NCBI GenBank assembly: GCA_021604805.1
Contig: BQJR01000002.1
Coordinates: 1,100,079 to 1,164,078, forward strand
From: Planctomycetota bacterium
GTDB lineage: Bacteria; Planctomycetota; B15-G4
Direction: 5' to 3'
DNA length: 64,000 nucleotides
Below the pieces are notes generated by a model. The model ran no database searches. It saw nothing but the letters and a program-made list of their open reading frames with translations, and was not told the DNA's origin. Shown here piece by piece: positions 63,406-64,000 of the stretch (positions are counted from its first letter, which is position 1; every line of letters begins with the position of its first letter). The translations under genes and the position numbers were made by a program.

Positions 63406-63466
63406 GCTTAACGTTTCTGCCAATGAGCTGCGAGCGCGGCTCGTCCGCTTCAGTGGCGGGTTGGGT
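63406..63466 (-). repeat. attC-like site G (best ends)
   Basis: GCTTAAC (63406-63412) and GTTGGGT (63460-63466) bound 61 bp. On the minus strand both ends, ACCCAAC and GTTAAGC, match RYYYAAC and GTTRRRY exactly. Its centre differs from the other sites (AGCTGCGAGCGCGGCTCG), as is normal for attC. Confidence 0.8.
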
Positions 63467-63468
63467 GC

Positions 63469-63972
63469 CTATGCGTCGATCAGCTTTGCCATGCAGATCT
63501 CGTCCACCGGCCGTCCATCGACGACAAGTGCGTGCCTCTTGATGCCCTCCTCTACGAAGCCCACTTTTTCGTACAGCCTGATCGCCCGCGCATTGTGCGC
63601 CATCACGGTCAGTTCCAGGCGGCGCACATTACAGCCGCGAGCCCATTTCTCCAGTTCGACGAGGAGGCTCTGACCAACTCCTTGGCCGCTGGAGGCCTGA
63701 AGCACGCCCATCACTAAGTGTGCGCAGTGACGATTCCGGCGACAGGGCCCGCCGAGTCCCGCGACAAAGCCGACTGGCTTCTCGGTGTTCTCGGCCAGGA
63801 GGATGGTCTGATTCGCCTGAGACAAGATCGCGGTGATCCGCTGGTGTTGCTGCTCCTCCGTAGTCGTGCGCTCGCCCGGCTCGAGGAGCATGAACTTCGT
63901 CTCCTCGTCCAGATGCCGGCACAAGGCGAGAAAGGCAGCCGCATCGCTTTCCTGGATCTCTCTGATCGTCAT
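63469..63972 (-). CDS. Cassette gene: GNAT-family N-acetyltransferase
   Basis: The 167-aa product is a complete GNAT domain: a TIREIQESDAAAFLALCRHL N-terminus, the acetyl-CoA motif GVLQASSGQGVGQSLLVELE, and LTVMAHNARAIRLYEKVGF with the common tyrosine. The substrate is unknown; acetyltransferases are frequent cassette cargo. The stop is 2 bases from attC-like site G. Its 5' side reaches almost to the window edge, so the right boundary of this cassette cannot be seen. Confidence 0.92.
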   Translation of the reverse strand: MTIREIQESDAAAFLALCRHLDEETKFMLLEPGERTTTEEQQHQRITAILSQANQTILLAENTEKPVGFVAGLGGPCRRNRHCAHLVMGVLQASSGQGVGQSLLVELEKWARGCNVRRLELTVMAHNARAIRLYEKVGFVEEGIKRHALVVDGRPVDEICMAKLIDA

Positions 63973-64000
63973 GATGGGAAAGGGGGGGCCCCGTGCGAGG

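Larger units (their letters stand above)
60603..63972 (-). mobile_element. Integron gene-cassette array, seven cassettes, read right to left
   Basis: Seven short genes, all on the minus strand, alternate with seven imperfect inverted repeats of 61-76 bp. On the minus strand each repeat begins with an RYYYAAC-like end near the preceding stop codon and finishes with a GTTRRRY-like end just before the next start; four share a nearly identical middle (GTTGTGGTT, AGCGGC, CGCTGCAAGCG). Spacing from stop to repeat is 2-27 bp or overlapping, and from repeat to next start 7-29 bp. No gene in the array has its own terminator. This is the organisation of a chromosomal integron array; no integrase or attI is in the window, which would be expected to the right. 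Confidence 0.85.

Noticed and set aside
60603..63466. CRISPR array
   Set aside because: The repeats recur every 300-500 bp with a complete gene between them and are 61-76 bp imperfect inverted repeats, not 25-40 bp direct repeats with short spacers.

Overview
The window is a high-GC bacterial chromosome segment with dense gene packing, many 1-4 bp stop/start overlaps and a Planctomycetota-like gene mix. That mix comprises five ECF-type sigma loci, large secreted beta-propeller and carboxypeptidase-regulatory proteins, M14/S8/S9 proteases, SBBP repeats and GTP-type PEP carboxykinase. The taxonomic call is an inference from this content; no rRNA or other decisive marker gene was seen, and no tRNA was recognised.

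Bases 1-11 kb hold the end of a sigma-54 activator, several exported proteins of unknown function (one with a 17-Gly linker, one extremely Arg/Glu/Lys-rich) and two ECF sigma operons, with a CBS-domain gene between them. Bases 11-23 kb hold a tandem universal stress protein, an S9 peptidase and an S8 protease, a thioredoxin-like/pterin dehydratase pair, and the aspartate-pathway operon dapA-lysC-asd followed by a gamma-glutamyltransferase. Bases 23-27.6 kb are a minus-strand regulatory cluster: a sigma factor with a zinc-motif anti-sigma partner, a second sigma factor with a long C-terminal helical-repeat extension, and a third protein that is a stand-alone homologue of only the N-terminal/region-2 half of those two.

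Bases 27.8-59 kb are mostly housekeeping and surface biology: glycogen phosphorylase, a translationally coupled pair of M14-like proteins (one with its zinc site destroyed), truB, acylphosphatase, an AIM24-like protein, a frameshifted histone-deacetylase-like gene, a GT87 glycosyltransferase, a peroxiredoxin-HAD phosphatase pair, a 988-aa repeat protein, a lipoprotein metalloprotease, an SBBP propeller, pckG, a transporter, a site-2 protease and a DinB protein. Decayed genes occur here (S41 protease remnant; DUF1254/DUF1214 gene with a stop and a frameshift).

From about 60.6 kb to the right edge the sequence becomes visibly less GC-rich and changes architecture completely. Seven small minus-strand genes are each followed by a 61-76 bp imperfect inverted repeat bounded by RYYYAAC/GTTRRRY-like ends, with only 2-30 bp between stop, repeat and next start. 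This is the layout of an integron gene-cassette array read right to left, so the integrase and attI would be expected beyond base 64000. Five of the seven cassette products look like small membrane proteins, one is exported and one is a GNAT acetyltransferase. This array is the most interesting feature of the window.
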